Source: Podocnemis expansa (Eukaryota > Chordata > Testudines > Podocnemididae). Taken from it: DNA of 64,000 bases. Both the position numbers and the translations under genes were made by a program. Within the stretch, counting starts at the first letter, position 1; every line of letters begins with the position of its first letter. Below, piece after piece: positions 48,571 through 62,283 of this stretch. The stretch lies in assembly GCA_007922195.1 (NCBI GenBank), contig ML682038.1:8091775-8155774 (forward strand), written 5' to 3'. The notes under the pieces were generated by a model that saw only the letters and a program-made list of their open reading frames with translations, made no database searches and was not told the origin of the DNA.

Positions 48571-49132
48571 CTTGTATAGCTTCCTGAGTGGAAGTAGTAG
48601 CTTGAGTTACAAAACACATCCTCCAGGACTACTCTCTTGTCTTTATAAATGTATTATCCCCTGCTTCAGCAAGCAACAACTCAGCTGGTAGCTGAAGATT
48701 AAAAGTACCTGTCAAGGCAGATTTTGAATATTCCATGATGCGGTAATATTATCTGCAACTGCTATCACTTCCAGAAAGAAGCCTCAAAAGTTCCTGTATT
48801 TTCATAATGAAATTAAAGATGTTATGACTCCATGATTAGTGGACTTATCTTGAAAAAGTTAACACAGATTTTGGGCAAAACATGAATAGATCTGCACCTG
48901 ACTCTGCTTCTAAGATAATAATTAATACTTGAGGCAATACAACTTGTTCACAAAGTCTGTAAAGACCAAACATTAGTCTTAGAATTGTCCACTAGGTCAG
49001 TTTTAATATTTTTAATTCAGAGGTTAATTTAGAGATTAACTTCTGCTTTGAAATTTTCTTAAAACCAAAGCATGCCACTGCTTTCTCTCCTTTTTAACCC
49101 TGCTACATCTATATTCTCACCAGACGTAATGG

Positions 49133-49155
49133 GTGTGTGTGTGTGTGTGTGTGTG
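49133..49155 (+). repeat. (GT)n microsatellite
   Basis: About eleven and a half uninterrupted GT dinucleotides. Confidence 0.9.
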
Positions 49156-50110
49156 ACGTGTTCTTTAAAAATCTTTTTAAAGGATTTCTTTAAAATAATG
49201 ACTCATTTTTTTCCTAGTACTAGTGTCAAACAGGATGACCAACCTTTTTTGCCATATTTCATTTAACTGTATTTCTTTCTTTTGTTAATGGAGGGTTGTT
49301 TAGTAACTTACCTGCTTATTTCATTTATAAAAAGTATACAGTCCACTGGTCCAATCCTCTCCACAAAAGAAAAAATAATCACACTTTAATAAAGTTTCAG
49401 CACATAAACAAAATCCTTACAAATAAAACCAGTTTTTCTAAACCAAGATTGCTGTCTGCATGTTTAAGCCTTCTTGCACATAGACTAAAAATTGTGATTC
49501 TTACATATGCTTACATCATCTTGAATACCATACCTCAGTATGTCTAAGCTCCAGGATTGTTCTCATAGAGCATTCCTTTGAGGTGTGGCTCAGAAACTAG
49601 CAAAAGGTCTGGCAAAGTCTTCACATAACATTGAAGCAGGTGGGAATGTCAAAACTATTTTAATAGCTCTAATAAGTAATATCTTCATTTTAGGTTGATT
49701 CTAGTCTATTGTATTCTTGTTTATATAACTATTAGCAATAAACACAGATTAATCAATCATCATGAGGAATTATATAGAATTATCTTAAAAACTCAAGTTT
49801 GGAAAGAAGACAACATTATGCTAACATTTAACTGCCGTATTTAATGAGTATATTGACATGATTTGTCAAAAGAATAATGACATAAAACTTCACATTGAAT
49901 AGCAGCCGTGGAGTTTTAGATAATTAGACTAAGCAAATGTACATTCTTTTCAAATACTTTCTTCATGTGAGCAGGATGTAATTCACTTTGACATCTCCAA
50001 CAGCAGTAACCGATGTGCCAAATAGTACACCAACTTGTTATATCTTATCCTCCCTATGCAGGAGATGTTAGATTAATGTTTTGATGAGTCTCTAAGTACA
50101 GGCTAATCAT

Positions 50111-51911
50111 TAGAGCCCTGTGCAGATACACAAATGTGGAGCCACACCCGATCAATATCTGAGCTATGTAAGCATGTATCCTATCCGCAATCTGAATCTC
50201 CATGTTTTTTGGGTATCCATATCCACACCGCCCCTGCCTTGCAGCAGGTCCGCTCTGCTCCTTGTCTTTACATTGCTGTTTTGTGTTCATACGTGAGTGT
50301 GTTCTGTACTGTAACAACTTAAATGCAGGGGCTTAGAAAATGTGCACGCACTATTTTTATTTTGAACAAAGTTAGAGTCCTAAGGATCTTGGTGCAACCT
50401 CTGTGTTTTGTTCTGGTGCAGCTGCCCTGCTGTCAGTTCCTGGATCATTAGAGAGCAGCAGCTGCTGTCCTAATAACTAATCTCTGCTGCTGCCTAGAGA
50501 ATGGATCTCCACCCCACTGCCCCTGAAGAGTTAATGGCCGAGAGTCCCTCTGCCTGCCTGGGCCACTCAGCTGTTAGATGGCACCAGAAGCTGTTTCCGG
50601 ATTGCTGACTGGTGTCAGGGAGGGGAGAAGGAGGTGTGCACTGGGCTTCCTCCTGATGATAGGCTGAGCTCCAAACAACTCTGGTTCTATGATTCTGTCT
50701 TTTGAAAGTTAGCTGAACTGGGGCTGGTTAAGAGCTGAGGTCTGAGCACCTGACTTGAGGCAGAGTGGGCAAAAGTGGCTCTTTTTTGTCATCTCTTCAC
50801 TCGTCTGATCCTGAGATCAGTTAGGAGATGATTCATGTGGGTTTTCTGGTGTTTTGCAAGTGCTCCCAGACTCTGCCTAACTTCCTACATGGAGCAGCTG
50901 TGGCAAGATGCATCCAAATTCATTACTCTGTGAGGGACAGTAGCATTTCCCCTGCTCAGTCACAGAGATGGAGGAAGAAAGTGATTAAAACTGATTTTCC
51001 CTATTGAAATGCAGCACTCTGTCTGTTTGGGGATCACTGGGTTCCATGGGGATCATAAGAACTGTAATATACATAACCACTAACAGTGCAGTAAAACTGT
51101 ACTGCTGCTAGAATGAAGCTTCATTATAAAAGTAGTGGATATCCACAGAAAAGCACTAAGACAATTTGCAGTTTTTACTTGTCTACAACCACATTTGCTA
51201 TATAAAATGACTTTGATACTACACTACTTGCAGTATTTTGTATAGCTGCTGCTTCTGTCGGCATGCAGTGCCCAGATTCAGTGCACTTCCATTTTATCAA
51301 ACAAACAAGCAAGTAGTCTGTCAATTCAGAGTCTTAGCAATTAAGGTATGAAGGTAAAAAAAATATACATGGATCTCCAATTTTTATTGGTGTTTGACTC
51401 AATCAGTACAAACTGACTTAGAGCCTAATAAATTCCTTGTTAACTTTTAAAACTGTTTCTTTTATGTAACAGCAAATCAAAATATGCTGACTGGATGCCC
51501 AGCCAGGCAGCTTACTAAGCTCCTGATGCAGTTCAGAGCCCCAGCTAGCCCAGGTCTGAGCAACTCCTTCTCCAATGGGGCTGGCCATGTGAAAGGGGGG
51601 CTGCTGAGATCACTCAGCTCAGCTGTTTGGTGCTGGGGGGGGGTGACTGGCAGTGGGTGAAGTGGTGGGAGGAGCAACTGTTACTCTGCCTGTGCTGGGC
51701 TCTGGATTCAGCCATGGCTGTAGATGTAACCAATCAGATGTTCTGGGCGGAGCAGTGGTGCTCTCTGCCCGTACAGCCAGGAACAGATAAAAATATCATC
51801 CACATCCGAGCCCCAGTCCGCAGCAACAGGTCTACGGATATCCGCGTCTGCTACCATGGATGCGGCTATCCACAGATAAGAAGCAGATATCCGTGGATCT
51901 GCAGGGCTCTA
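50111..51911. mobile_element. hAT-like element of 1.8 kb
   Basis: Starts TAGAGCCCTGTGCAGATACA and ends GTGGATCTGCAGGGCTCTA, inverted apart from small differences. Flanks CTAATCAT (50103-50110) and CTAATCAG (51912-51919) match at 7 of 8. Sub-terminal TATCCGTGGAT/ATCCGCG-type motifs repeat near the right end. The interior shows no transposase frame, so it is a non-autonomous or decayed copy. Confidence 0.75.
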
Positions 51912-54892
51912 CTAATCAGAACCCTAACTGAAAATTGGGAATGGATGTTGTTATTTAGATTCCTTTAACTCAGGTATCATTTTTATACAACATGCTGAGT
52001 GGCCTCTCAGATGGTACTGTAAGCAAATAAAAATTAATTTTTCCTAGGTGATAACAAATGACATTAAACATGCTGTCATCAAAGAGTCCATTTCTGAGTT
52101 ATTTTAATCTGTTTCCTCTTTTTCAGTAAGAGCTTTATGAAAGCTATGTTGCCTGTAGTTTGTTATTAAATATAGTAGATTCACGGCCCTGTAACTAGTG
52201 GGAAACCAGTGGCATTATATTCAGTCAAAAACAAATGAATCCCAGAGCTGGGGAATATTGGTGATTGAAAATGTAAAGCAATCTTTTCTGTTAAGGGAGG
52301 CTTGGTCAAGAAGATGTTTGAAAAGTTGTTGTTCAGCTATATCGATGATGTCATGACCGGGCATTCCACGCCCATTTGAGTCCCAGGATTGTCAGGAAGA
52401 GCCACGGTTCAGGTCTAGGACTCTTCTGGGACAATAGGCAGGAGCTAAGAGTAACTGAATTTCCTTAACTTCTCAGGAAACCAGCTGGAATTTGCAAAAA
52501 GAGTAGGAAAAGGATTTTATGGTCTGAGTATGACTGGAAAGCCAGACAAGTATGGTAAGGGAAGTAGGCTGCCTGCAAAGAGGATTGTTAGCTTGTCTTG
52601 TTTAAATAGTGAAGAAAGGAAATTTGGTGCATCTATTTCACTGACTTGAAGAAAGAAAAGAAACAGATTTTTGTTTGTTTAAATTCTGAGGCATGAGGGT
52701 TTGGGACTTTTGCTTTCATAGACAGAATGTGAGGGTGGGGTTTATGGCGAGCTCTAGAAAAAGTTTTTTGGTTTTATTTGTCGTCTTTTGATTTGCGCGG
52801 TCTCTTTTCTGGTGAAGGACCAGTGCACACAGTGGGTAGATTTAGTTTTGAGTTGCTTCATAAACATTAATCTCCCTTAATCTGTGTGGCTATTATGGCT
52901 TGTATATTTGCTTTGGCTTCCTGTAAGCTTGGTGGCTGGTAAGCTAGAAATCTGGAATGGTTTGGGGGATCCTTTTAACTTTGCTAGTTATTACGCTGTT
53001 CTGTGCAGCAGTGCAAATGCCACAGAACACTATATACTCTGAGGTAATCTTGCTGTTAGTTCCTATGTATTAATCTTTTCAAGACTACCAGGAGACTATT
53101 CTCAGAGCAGATCCCTCACAGCTGGAACTGACTGCTTTTCACGATCATTGAGAACAACGTGGATGGTGGATTTGTTTTGTTTTGCATTTGGTTAATTTCT
53201 TTAGCTTGACAACTTTATTGCTGAAATACCTAGTTCTGGCAGTTCTGTCTAAGCTATCATGGACAGCTAGCTTTCTATGAGGATCTTTTATGGTTTTTCT
53301 CTCCCTAATTCTTACAGCACCTGGCTGCCATGGTGATTTGCTTGCGACATTTTGTAGTTAGGAATATGCAGCATTTCATGGCAGCCACCATGCATCCTAG
53401 AAATAAGAAATAGACTTTATAAAACAAATGTTGTGTAATATAATTCAAGCAGTTAACCAAACAATTTTTTAAAATTAAAACAAACATTGGCATGTAAATT
53501 GTATGTCATGATTGGCTGAAAACTAAATTTAATAATTGTGAAAAAGCACAAAAGTGTAAATACACAGTGAAAGGGTTAATTTATAATACAGACTGTGCCT
53601 ATTCGATTAGCTTCTTATCCAACCAAAATAAAGCATTTACAGCTTTATTGTTGGTAATATTGAATAAGTTGGTTACTTTATCTCATTATCATCTGGTTGA
53701 TAAGAAAATAATGCATTAATTATTTGAGGAATAATGTGAAATAAATTATTTCTATGTTTTGGCAACCATTCACCAAAGCCTGTTGGGTGTCTCAGGAGCA
53801 AATGTAAATAAATCTCACATTATAGTAAATTTTAACTTTAATAAAATAAAATACCGTGTTAAAATGAACTCATGATGTTCAAAAGACTTTAACAAGTAAA
53901 AGACCCAGTGATGCTTTTTAAAAGAAGCAATGGATATATCAAAAGAATATGTTTGTATGCAGTAGTTTTCAGTCTTAGCTGTTACAGTTACATTATCTGA
54001 GGGGTATGTAGATTATTAACAGTGCCACTCCCATTATATTTAATGTCACTTTCACTGCTGATTCCCTGCACTGCTGTGAAAATGAACATCTTATAATTAT
54101 TAGTTTTTTTGTAGACACTATTTTAAAAAAGCAAGACAGCTCTTCATTTTGGCTCTATGCTCTTCAGTTGCTGCCTTGCTGCTCAGCAGTCTGATCCGTT
54201 GTTCTTCATTATGCTATTTTCTGTTTGTACTAACTTTTCTGATTATGGTGGTTTAAGTGCTTGACCACATGTTGTTGAAAAAGAAGGCATGTATTATATG
54301 CTCACACTTAGCTTTCTCAGAATTTCTGTGATAAATTGCAGACTTAATATTTGTCAAATGATAGACAGCTTGGCAACCTCTTCAACTGAGGTCCTTTTCC
54401 ACAGCTAATTCTTTAAGCTGCACTTCATGTGGGAATTTCTGACAGAATTACATGGAATACATAATGTTTCTTTCCTTCTGCTTTTAACAGATACCTTCTT
54501 AATAGCTAATTCAATAAGCAGATGTGAGAAGTACGATACCCAAGTGTATGCACTGGAGCTGTACAAATTGTCTCTGTGAAGATAAATGACTTGGGATCTG
54601 ATTCTCCCACACCGATTCCATTGAATAGTCTCATTGCATTGAATGGTGGGCTTGTGGGGTCATTTGCTATTCCTTGTGACAAAGGGTGATGAAATGAAAA
54701 CTGCTTAATAAGGACTTTGGATTTTTTTTTCTTATTGCAACAAGTGATTTGACCTCACCTTCCTCTGTATGCTGTTTCCCAGTGTTTGAATCTAACTACT
54801 GCATTGATTTGCTATAACATTCTAGCCTGATCCTATGACTTACACTTTCCTGCACATATTTGCCTCCCATTTTGTCAGTTCCCCATTTTCAA

Positions 54893-55026
54893 AGCATCTG
54901 ATGAAGTGGGATTTTCTCCCATGAAAGCTCATGCAATAAATAAATTTTGTTAGTCTTTTAAAAGTGCCACAGGACTCCTTGTTTGGTTTGCTTAAGTAGA
55001 CTAACATGGCTGCCCCTTTGGAACTC
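54893..55026 (+). repeat. Family A repeat, right arm with complete tail
   Basis: Best-preserved right half in the window: GCATCTGATGAAGTGGGATT, CCCATGAAAGCTCATGC, TAGTCTTTTAAAAGTGCCAC, then GACTAACATGGCTGCCCCTT and GGAACT. There is no left arm. Confidence 0.75.
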
Positions 55027-55263
55027 GTCGCTGAGAAGAGAATTGTATTACATTAAAACCTCAACATTCTCCCCAAAACACACATGGTTTCCTGTGGGTG
55101 TAATCGTAATATTTAGTGTTTCCAATCTGTGGTTTCCATAGAGTTTTATCAAGGAGGGCAAGTATTATATAAATGAACAAAGTGGGATAGATAAAAATCA
55201 AGTGATTTTCCCATATGAGCTGACAGAAAGAATGGCTTCCAGAGATGGAAGTAGGACCTATGT

Positions 55264-55770
55264 CCAGGGTTGTCCCAGGGGTGGGGGTGCAGGGCCTGGG
55301 GCCAATCACTCTGGGGGGTGGATCAGGCTGACCAAGAAGCTGGACCCTGCACTCCCACCTATCCACTGAGCCAGCCACCATGGAGTGGGCCAGCCCATGG
55401 ATCAGGCTCTGCTCTCCTGCCCCACCTCTGGGCTGGCTCTCCCCACCCCAGGATGGGACAGCTAGCCCAGGGGAGGGGTGGGAGAGTGGAGCTCAGTCTC
55501 TGGGCTGGCCCACTCCACCCCTCAGCAGGCTGTTCCTGTCCTGGAGGCAGGGAGGGCCAGCCCAGAGCAGAGGCTGGGTTCTGTGCACCCCCCCCGCCGT
55601 CAGTCCTGTGCTGAAGGCAGCGGAGCAGGGGCATGGGACAGCGTGGCCATGGAGGGGCAACAGTGCAAGCCTCGCACTACCCTGCTCACAGCAGGACAGC
55701 ACGGGGCCCACGGAACCGCCAGGCCTGGGGCAGTTGCCCCTCTTGTGCCCACCCCCCCAAGGACGGCCCT
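55264..55770. mobile_element. GC-rich DNA element with short inverted ends
   Basis: The left end AGGGTTGTCCCAGGGGTGGG with a GCAGGGCCTGGGGC block, and the right end GCCTGGGGCAGTTGCCCCTC then CCCCCCCAAGGACGGCCCT, are diverged inverted repeats. The flanking duplication is unclear. Overlapping open frames on both strands reflect base composition. A hAT assignment is a guess from the end style. Confidence 0.5.
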
Positions 55771-58700
55771 ATCTCTGTCTCCTGACTCTCTGTTCCCCAC
55801 TGATGACTTGTATTTTTTGTAATTCTCTGTCGTTCGTAAAAGGGGTGCTGTCAGTGTCAAGAAATGTCATTTAAAGTCATTCCAGGTATTACACCTGCCC
55901 ATGCCTCTCTGCCAATCTTTGTGGCTTTACAGTGACATCTGGCAATTATTTAAAATGGATTTTCTCTCCATGTTGCTGTGTGAAAGATCCAGGCAAGCAC
56001 CAGGAGAAGCTGACAGATAATAGAAATGAAAGGGATACTAACCTGAGTAGTATTCTGTCAAACGCACAAAGTGAACACGTTGAAACTGTGATATATATTT
56101 CTTTCCTCTCTGTTACAGTTATCTTAAGTATTACTTGTAACAGTAGTAGACAATTTATTTTAATATTTCAGGGCCTTTTTTAGTTGATGGTGCCCCTTTC
56201 ACAGTTTCCATATAGGGAGAAAATACTAACCTAGGGCTAATCCTACAATCTTTATTTATGCAATGTTTCCTCACCTCTGGCAGCCTCAGAAGTTGGGAAG
56301 CTTTAATAAGCCTTAATAAGGTCCAGCAAGAGAGAGAAAATCCCGGTTTCCTTCCCACCTTTGCCTTTCTTTCCCAATGAGTGTTCAGGATTCTTATGGG
56401 TTTAGGGTGGGCTGGAGTGCAGGGAGGGGCAGGGTATGGAAGAGTGCCTCCTTATCTCATTAGCAATAATAAAGGATGCACTGGAATCCCATTAATTCTT
56501 GCATATGTGAGGAGGATAATCCCTTTCCCCTTGCTGGGGTGCTGTTCATTAAACCACATTCTTGGTGTGTTCTCTCTCTTCCTGTAATGGGTAGAACAAA
56601 GCTCCCTTTGCAGTCAGATACTCAAGACTTTTCTTGATGGTGAACTCTGCACGTTTTGGCATTTAGCAAAGTACCATTAGCATATATCTTTTCATCAATC
56701 AGTGCTTTATCATTCAAAGAGAAGATAGTGAAAGAGAGCTTAGAAAGTACCATTATGTAATATTAAACCAAAGCATACAATGCCAAATGTTATAACATAT
56801 ATCACCAAAGATCAAAGGATTCTTGCTTCATGACTTTGTGAGGTCAATGCATATAAGAAACTAGGGTATGGAACTGATGTAATTATTGAGGGGAATAATT
56901 TCTAAATTGTGCACACCAAGCCATTAATGAACAGAAAAATTGAATTCTGTTTCTCATTTCTAATCTTATTAATTTGAAACTTTTACAGTCCATAATTTAC
57001 TTAGTGGTATTTAAAATTTATCACTTTTTTCTTTTAAACATGAGTGCATCAGCTAAGTGCGCACATTTTTCCTCCTACAGATCTTCTGCTTAGCAAGATG
57101 ATTATTTGATTGAAATATATTGTCCATTAAAGTGTGTATAATACAAGCCTAGCAAAAGTTTCTGGACAGAGTTTGACCAAAGGGGTATTAGAAAACAAAT
57201 TTTAATTATGTCTGAGGATTCTTTTTTAGCTTATTAACATATTCTGCTGTAAAGGTATATGGAGTAAAAAGGATTTGATACATGCATTTCACTGGATGCA
57301 AAGACTTATCTACTGCGGTGTGTTTTTCTTGGTTGTACACTGAAAGACTGCTGAGAAACTCATTTGGTACAGACTACAGTTACCTACCTGTCAGGTAGTA
57401 TAGCTAAAGAGTACACGTTACAGTTACGCCATCTTACAAGTACATATGCTTTGCTCAAGGGGCTGACTTGGATCTCTAGGGCCCTGCATGGCTTTAGTCT
57501 TGGCTATCTGAGAACCATCTCTCCACCTGGGTTTCTGACAGAAAAGATCAGCTGGCATCTTCAAACTGATTGTACCTAGTTTTTTTTTTTCCAGTGCTAG
57601 AAGCAGGCCAGTTTCAGCACAGGACTTTTCATTCTGAAATTTACTCCCCATGTTTGTCAAATGAGGAGACATAACTGAATAAGGTAGCAAAATGCTCGAT
57701 CCTGGTCCCACGGAGGTCACTGGGGTTTTTGTCATTGTATTGAACTATTGCAGAATTGGGGCTCAGAACTGAAGACACTTCTAACCACTGTATCTTCCCC
57801 AAATATATGAGTCAGTGTCGTGTGGAAGAATGAGCACAAAGCTGGGAGTCACTAAATCACTAAACTGATTTGCTCCAGGCCACAAACTTTGCTGTCTCAG
57901 TTTCTCCCAATGTATTTAGTTCTATGCCATTGTAACTCCACTGGGCAGAGTGGAGGATCAAGCCAGTTAAATTTAAATTATGAAAACTTATGTAGTGTAT
58001 TTCAGTCATTTTGGGAGTACTGTAGAAGGATAAAATCCTGCGCCATTGTGAGTGCAGAATTCATATTCTCTGCAGATTGCTTACCCACATAAAACTCACT
58101 TCCTGACAAGGAATGAAACAGAAGCCACAAGAATGGTTTTCTGCCCCACTCCCAGCAGCACAGGCATGTCATTTTGGGTTCCCAAAGCAGCCAGTGGAGA
58201 GGTTAATTGCTGTAGGGGGTGGGACAGGGCTGCAGATGTCCCCAGCCTGTAGTAACTTCCTGTGCTGGGCTCAGCTGCTAGGTCCGGCTGGATGAGGGGC
58301 AGAGGAGGATGGGACTTCCTCATCCCCTTGCTCTTCAGGGAGTGACCAGGGCTGGGTCAGATCCATCCCCAATTGCAGGGAGCCCTGTACTCCTACTTCC
58401 CCCCAACTGCTGCCTCTATTGCTTCCTAGAGCCACAGGGGGAAGGATCATGTACTGCTTGTTTGTTCACCCAGACCCAGGCCTCTGGAAATCCTTCTCTG
58501 TATCCAGACTCCTCCAACCGCTCAGCCACAGACCTCTGCCACTGAGTCCCATCTCCCAGCATCTGGTCCGTGCTGAGACTCTGCCCCTGAAGACGACGAC
58601 TTCTTAACAATGTGAAAAAAATCTCATTGAAGTTACATAAATTAAGTAGCATCAAAACACTTTGAGAAATTACATGGGCCAAAAGAATTGTTAACCCTGG

Positions 58701-59088
58701 AGGTTTAGTTTGTTGTCAATATTTGGGACAGGAGAGGTCCAGCCAGGTCAGTTAGGCCCTTCCTTATGCTCCCCACAAACTATGCCAGTACGGAGGTTTT
58801 GCAATGACTATTTGTCAAAGGTGTCAACTTTTCAGTGTTATTTCTCAGAGTGCATCTGATGTTTGGAGAGGAGTTGTTTTGCACAGTAAGTAACTTCCAG
58901 GTTAAGTGTATTTCTTGCCTGGGCTAGTATATAGCATTACTACCATACATGGTACATGTTGCTTTTTGCAGGTTTTTGAGGAACACTCTGTCTATATAAT
59001 AACTGAGTTGTATGTTGTTTGTTTCTGATCTTACACCCTTTGAGCAGCCAGTAACTGTTCAGGAGATGAAATGACAACAGATACTTGA

Positions 59089-59241
<153 letters not shown>

Positions 59242-59899
59242 TAAAGATTTCTTCATAGAAATATCATGAGTTCAGCCAAAAAATGAATTAACTAGTCATT
59301 TTTCTCAAGAGTGATAGTGACTTGGATAATTATGAGAACTGAGAACCAGCCATCTCCCTAAATTAATTAGAATTCAACATCAGATGGTCTGACATTTTAA
59401 CAGATTCTGTAGAATTCAAAAGGTTCATTTTCATAGCTGTGTCTGAATCTGATTTTGACACTTGAGGAAAATACTGAGCCAGTTATTTCTCCAGGCCTGG
59501 ACACGTTATGTGTATGTGTATTCTTCTCCTTGACTGGACATATTTACACCGCTTTTGCCAGAACTTCTTGATTGCTGTGCTTTATGGTATATTCCTAGCA
59601 GAGGAACTGGAGTGGAGATCAGCTAGAGACAGACCCACAAGAGAGGAAGACAGAAAGCTCATTTACAAAGCTTTCCTCAGATAAGGTGTCTCTGCAATTT
59701 ACTCCTAAAGAAGTTGTTTTGTTTTTTTTAAATTGGCCTTTGTCAACAGCTGACTTTTCCACCGCATCAGTCAGCTTACTGAAGAGCCACCCATTGAGGG
59801 CAACAAAGACTTCTGATCCCCAGATGGCAGTAGCAGTTTTCTTCTAGTGCAAACCCTTGCGGTGTGAGGGATACAATTAGCAGAAGAGACACACTAGAG

Positions 59900-60268
59900 C
59901 AGGGGTCAGCAACCCTTGGCAGTCCCTGTGCCAGTCTGCTCTCCCCAGTAGGAAGCTGCGGTGGAATCACTATGTGCCAGGGACGGGGCCAGCAGGAGAA
60001 AGAGCAGGCAGCTGTTGTGGCCCCAGCCCCCATGGAGGGTGGGGCTGGCAGAGGAGAGGAGCCGCCATGTGTGTGGTGACTCTTGTGGCTCTGTGTCACA
60101 CTGGGAGGGTGGAGTCAGCAGGGGGGAGCAGCCACAGAGCCAAGCAGCATCACAGGGCCGGGAGCCCCACAGAGCCGAGCAGCGTTGCAGGGCCGGGAGC
60201 CCTGTGTTCCACTCAGAATGGGCATGCATGCCACCTTTGGCACATGTGCCTGGGGTTGCCGAGCTCTG
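59900..60268. mobile_element. Non-autonomous hAT-type DNA element (same family as 5935-6332)
   Basis: Starts CAGGGGTCAGCAACCC and ends GGGTTGCCGAGCTCTG. Flanks CACTAGAG (59892-59899) and GACTAGAG (60269-60276) match at 7 of 8. The interior shares GGGCTCCCGGCCCTG-type and GTGTTCCACTCAGAATGG-type blocks, reverse-complemented, with the 5935 copy. The GCCGGGAGCCC block is duplicated at about 60156-60200. Confidence 0.82.
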
Positions 60269-61589
60269 GACTAGAGAACAGTAGAAGGGAGAGAGGTGGA
60301 TTGAAAAAGAATATACACGGATTGTGTGTTCTGTTGTTACTTAATGGCAATCTGAAAATATATTGAATTATCTCTACTAAGAAGTTTTATCTGACAGTGG
60401 GCTTCTCTGTGCCTCAGTTACTCTAGTGCTTTGTAAAGCACTTTAAGGGGGTTGGATGACAAGCATGCTATTAAAAATACTATATTACTATTGTTAAAAC
60501 CAATCTGTAACTCTTCCTGAATTGTTTTTTTTTTTTTTCTGTCTGACCCAACCTTAATTTTTTCTGTGTCGTTCCTTTATGACAATGGCCTTGGGATTTT
60601 TTTATTTTTTTTTTTTTATTGGGCAGGATGTTCTAAACTAGCTTCTTTCCTTATTTCAACAAATATTTTGATCCTTAGTTTTTACAGCATTATGTTTTTA
60701 CTTAATGATTTTTTTGTATAACAGCTGTCCTGGCATCTGTGTATTTCATGAGTTTGCCAGTGTTTTTAGTATTCCAGAATAGTCTATTGAATGAAAAACC
60801 CTATCATCATAGAATTTCTATCATGATAGCAATTTGCTGTAATAAACTAACCTTTTAAATGGTGAATATGTTCTCTATGTAAGGGGAAGTAAGGAAATTA
60901 CTTGTGGTTCTTAACAAGACCTCTGTGTGATATATTTTTATTGCTTGATATGAAACTAATCTAACATTATGAGAAACTCTTTTATTGTTTATAGAACAAT
61001 ATATTGCAAATATTAAATGTTGTATAAAGAAATACATAAATGACAGGGTCCTTTCATTAAAGTGTTTACAACCTTCTGTAAATATTGCACCTGGAACAAA
61101 CAGTTCAAATGCTAGAAGATGCAGAAGCATGATTATTCAACCAGGAAATCTTTGTAGGTTTTAAGAGTGGATGGAGAGAAGCTAAGTGATGCAAGGTAGT
61201 GACTGTGCAAAGCTTAGAAGAGAAAGAGACAAAAAGAGGAGCAAGGAGACAGGATGACAGGTATATAAAGTGTGGGATTTGGATTAGGATAAATTGAAGC
61301 TAAATTCTGTAAGTAGGAGGTCTTGAAAAATACTGAGTTTGAATTTATTGCAAAACATGAGGCAGCTCAGGAAAGGGTTTGTGATGTGTAGCTGAGGGTG
61401 GAACAGTACACCAATCATAGCAGCTTTAATGGGCAAGGTAAAATATAACCTACCAAGAGGAAAAACTCATTACAATAGTTTAATGGAAGATGATCAAGAC
61501 CTTAGAAAGGTTTTAAATGGTAGCAATGGAGAGAAATAAATAAATCTTACAGAGGAAGGCATGAATAGGTTTAGCAAGGCTGTAGATTT

Positions 61590-61620
61590 GGGGGTGGGGG
61601 TGGGGGTGGAGGTGGAGGAG
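61590..61620 (+). repeat. G-rich minisatellite-like tract
   Basis: GGGGGT repeated three times then GGAGGT and GGAGGAG; four closely spaced G-runs could form a G-quadruplex on the + strand (the intron sense strand). Confidence 0.7.
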
Positions 61621-61842
61621 AGGACAAGAATAATTGTTTTAAATACCACAAGTATTCTAATCTGATATCCATAAATGTTTTAGTTAGATAGTGGGTACAA
61701 CATAGCCTGTGCCATTTGAAGTATGTTTTAAAGAATCTTATTATTCAACTCTAATTAAAAGAAATACAAACACAAACTAAGGGTGAAATTTGCGAGAGCG
61801 CAGAGGGTGTGGAAGGCTTTCTACAGTATCTAAGCTCTGTAT

Positions 61843-62283
61843 CAGTGGTTCCCAACCTGGGGTGGTCCATGGACATGTTCCAGGGTGTCTGTGGCACTGC
61901 TGCCCCCCGGGGCTGGAACCTAGCTGCGGCCCTCATGCTCCCCTCTGGGGCTGGCTCCCAGTGAGGGTGGTGCCACCTGTTTCTGATGCTGGCAGTGGCT
62001 TGGCTCCACTCTGCTTCGCTGCAGGGGTTGGCTGGGGGCCATTGTGACATTGCTGCTACTCGCTGGCCTGGCGGCTCAGCTTTGCTCCCCTGCAGAGGCT
62101 GGCTGGAGGCCTGGGCCACAGTGGTTCTGCTCGCCAGCCAGTCCTGGCAGCACCGCCAGAGCAGCACAGGCTTGGTTCTTCTCATGGCCACAGCAGCGCA
62201 AAAGCATCCCCGTGGGGGGGACACACGACATTTTTTTGCAATCAAAAATGGGTCCCCAACCTTCAAAAGGTTGGGAACCACTG
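61843..62283. mobile_element. Non-autonomous hAT-type element, GC-rich interior
   Basis: Ends CAGTGGTTCCCAACCT and AGGTTGGGAACCACTG are perfect 16-bp inverted repeats. Flanks CTCTGTAT (61835-61842) and CTCTATAT (62284-62291) match at 7 of 8. The long open frames across it are composition artefacts with no transposase motifs. Confidence 0.88.

Noticed and set aside
55264..55778. 8-bp target duplication for the GC-rich element
   Set aside because: Candidate flanks CTATGTCC and CTATCTCT require overlapping the inverted end, so I did not call it.
55061..55874. Overlapping frames up to 164 codons
   Set aside because: GC-rich DNA element with diverged inverted ends; translations are low-complexity.
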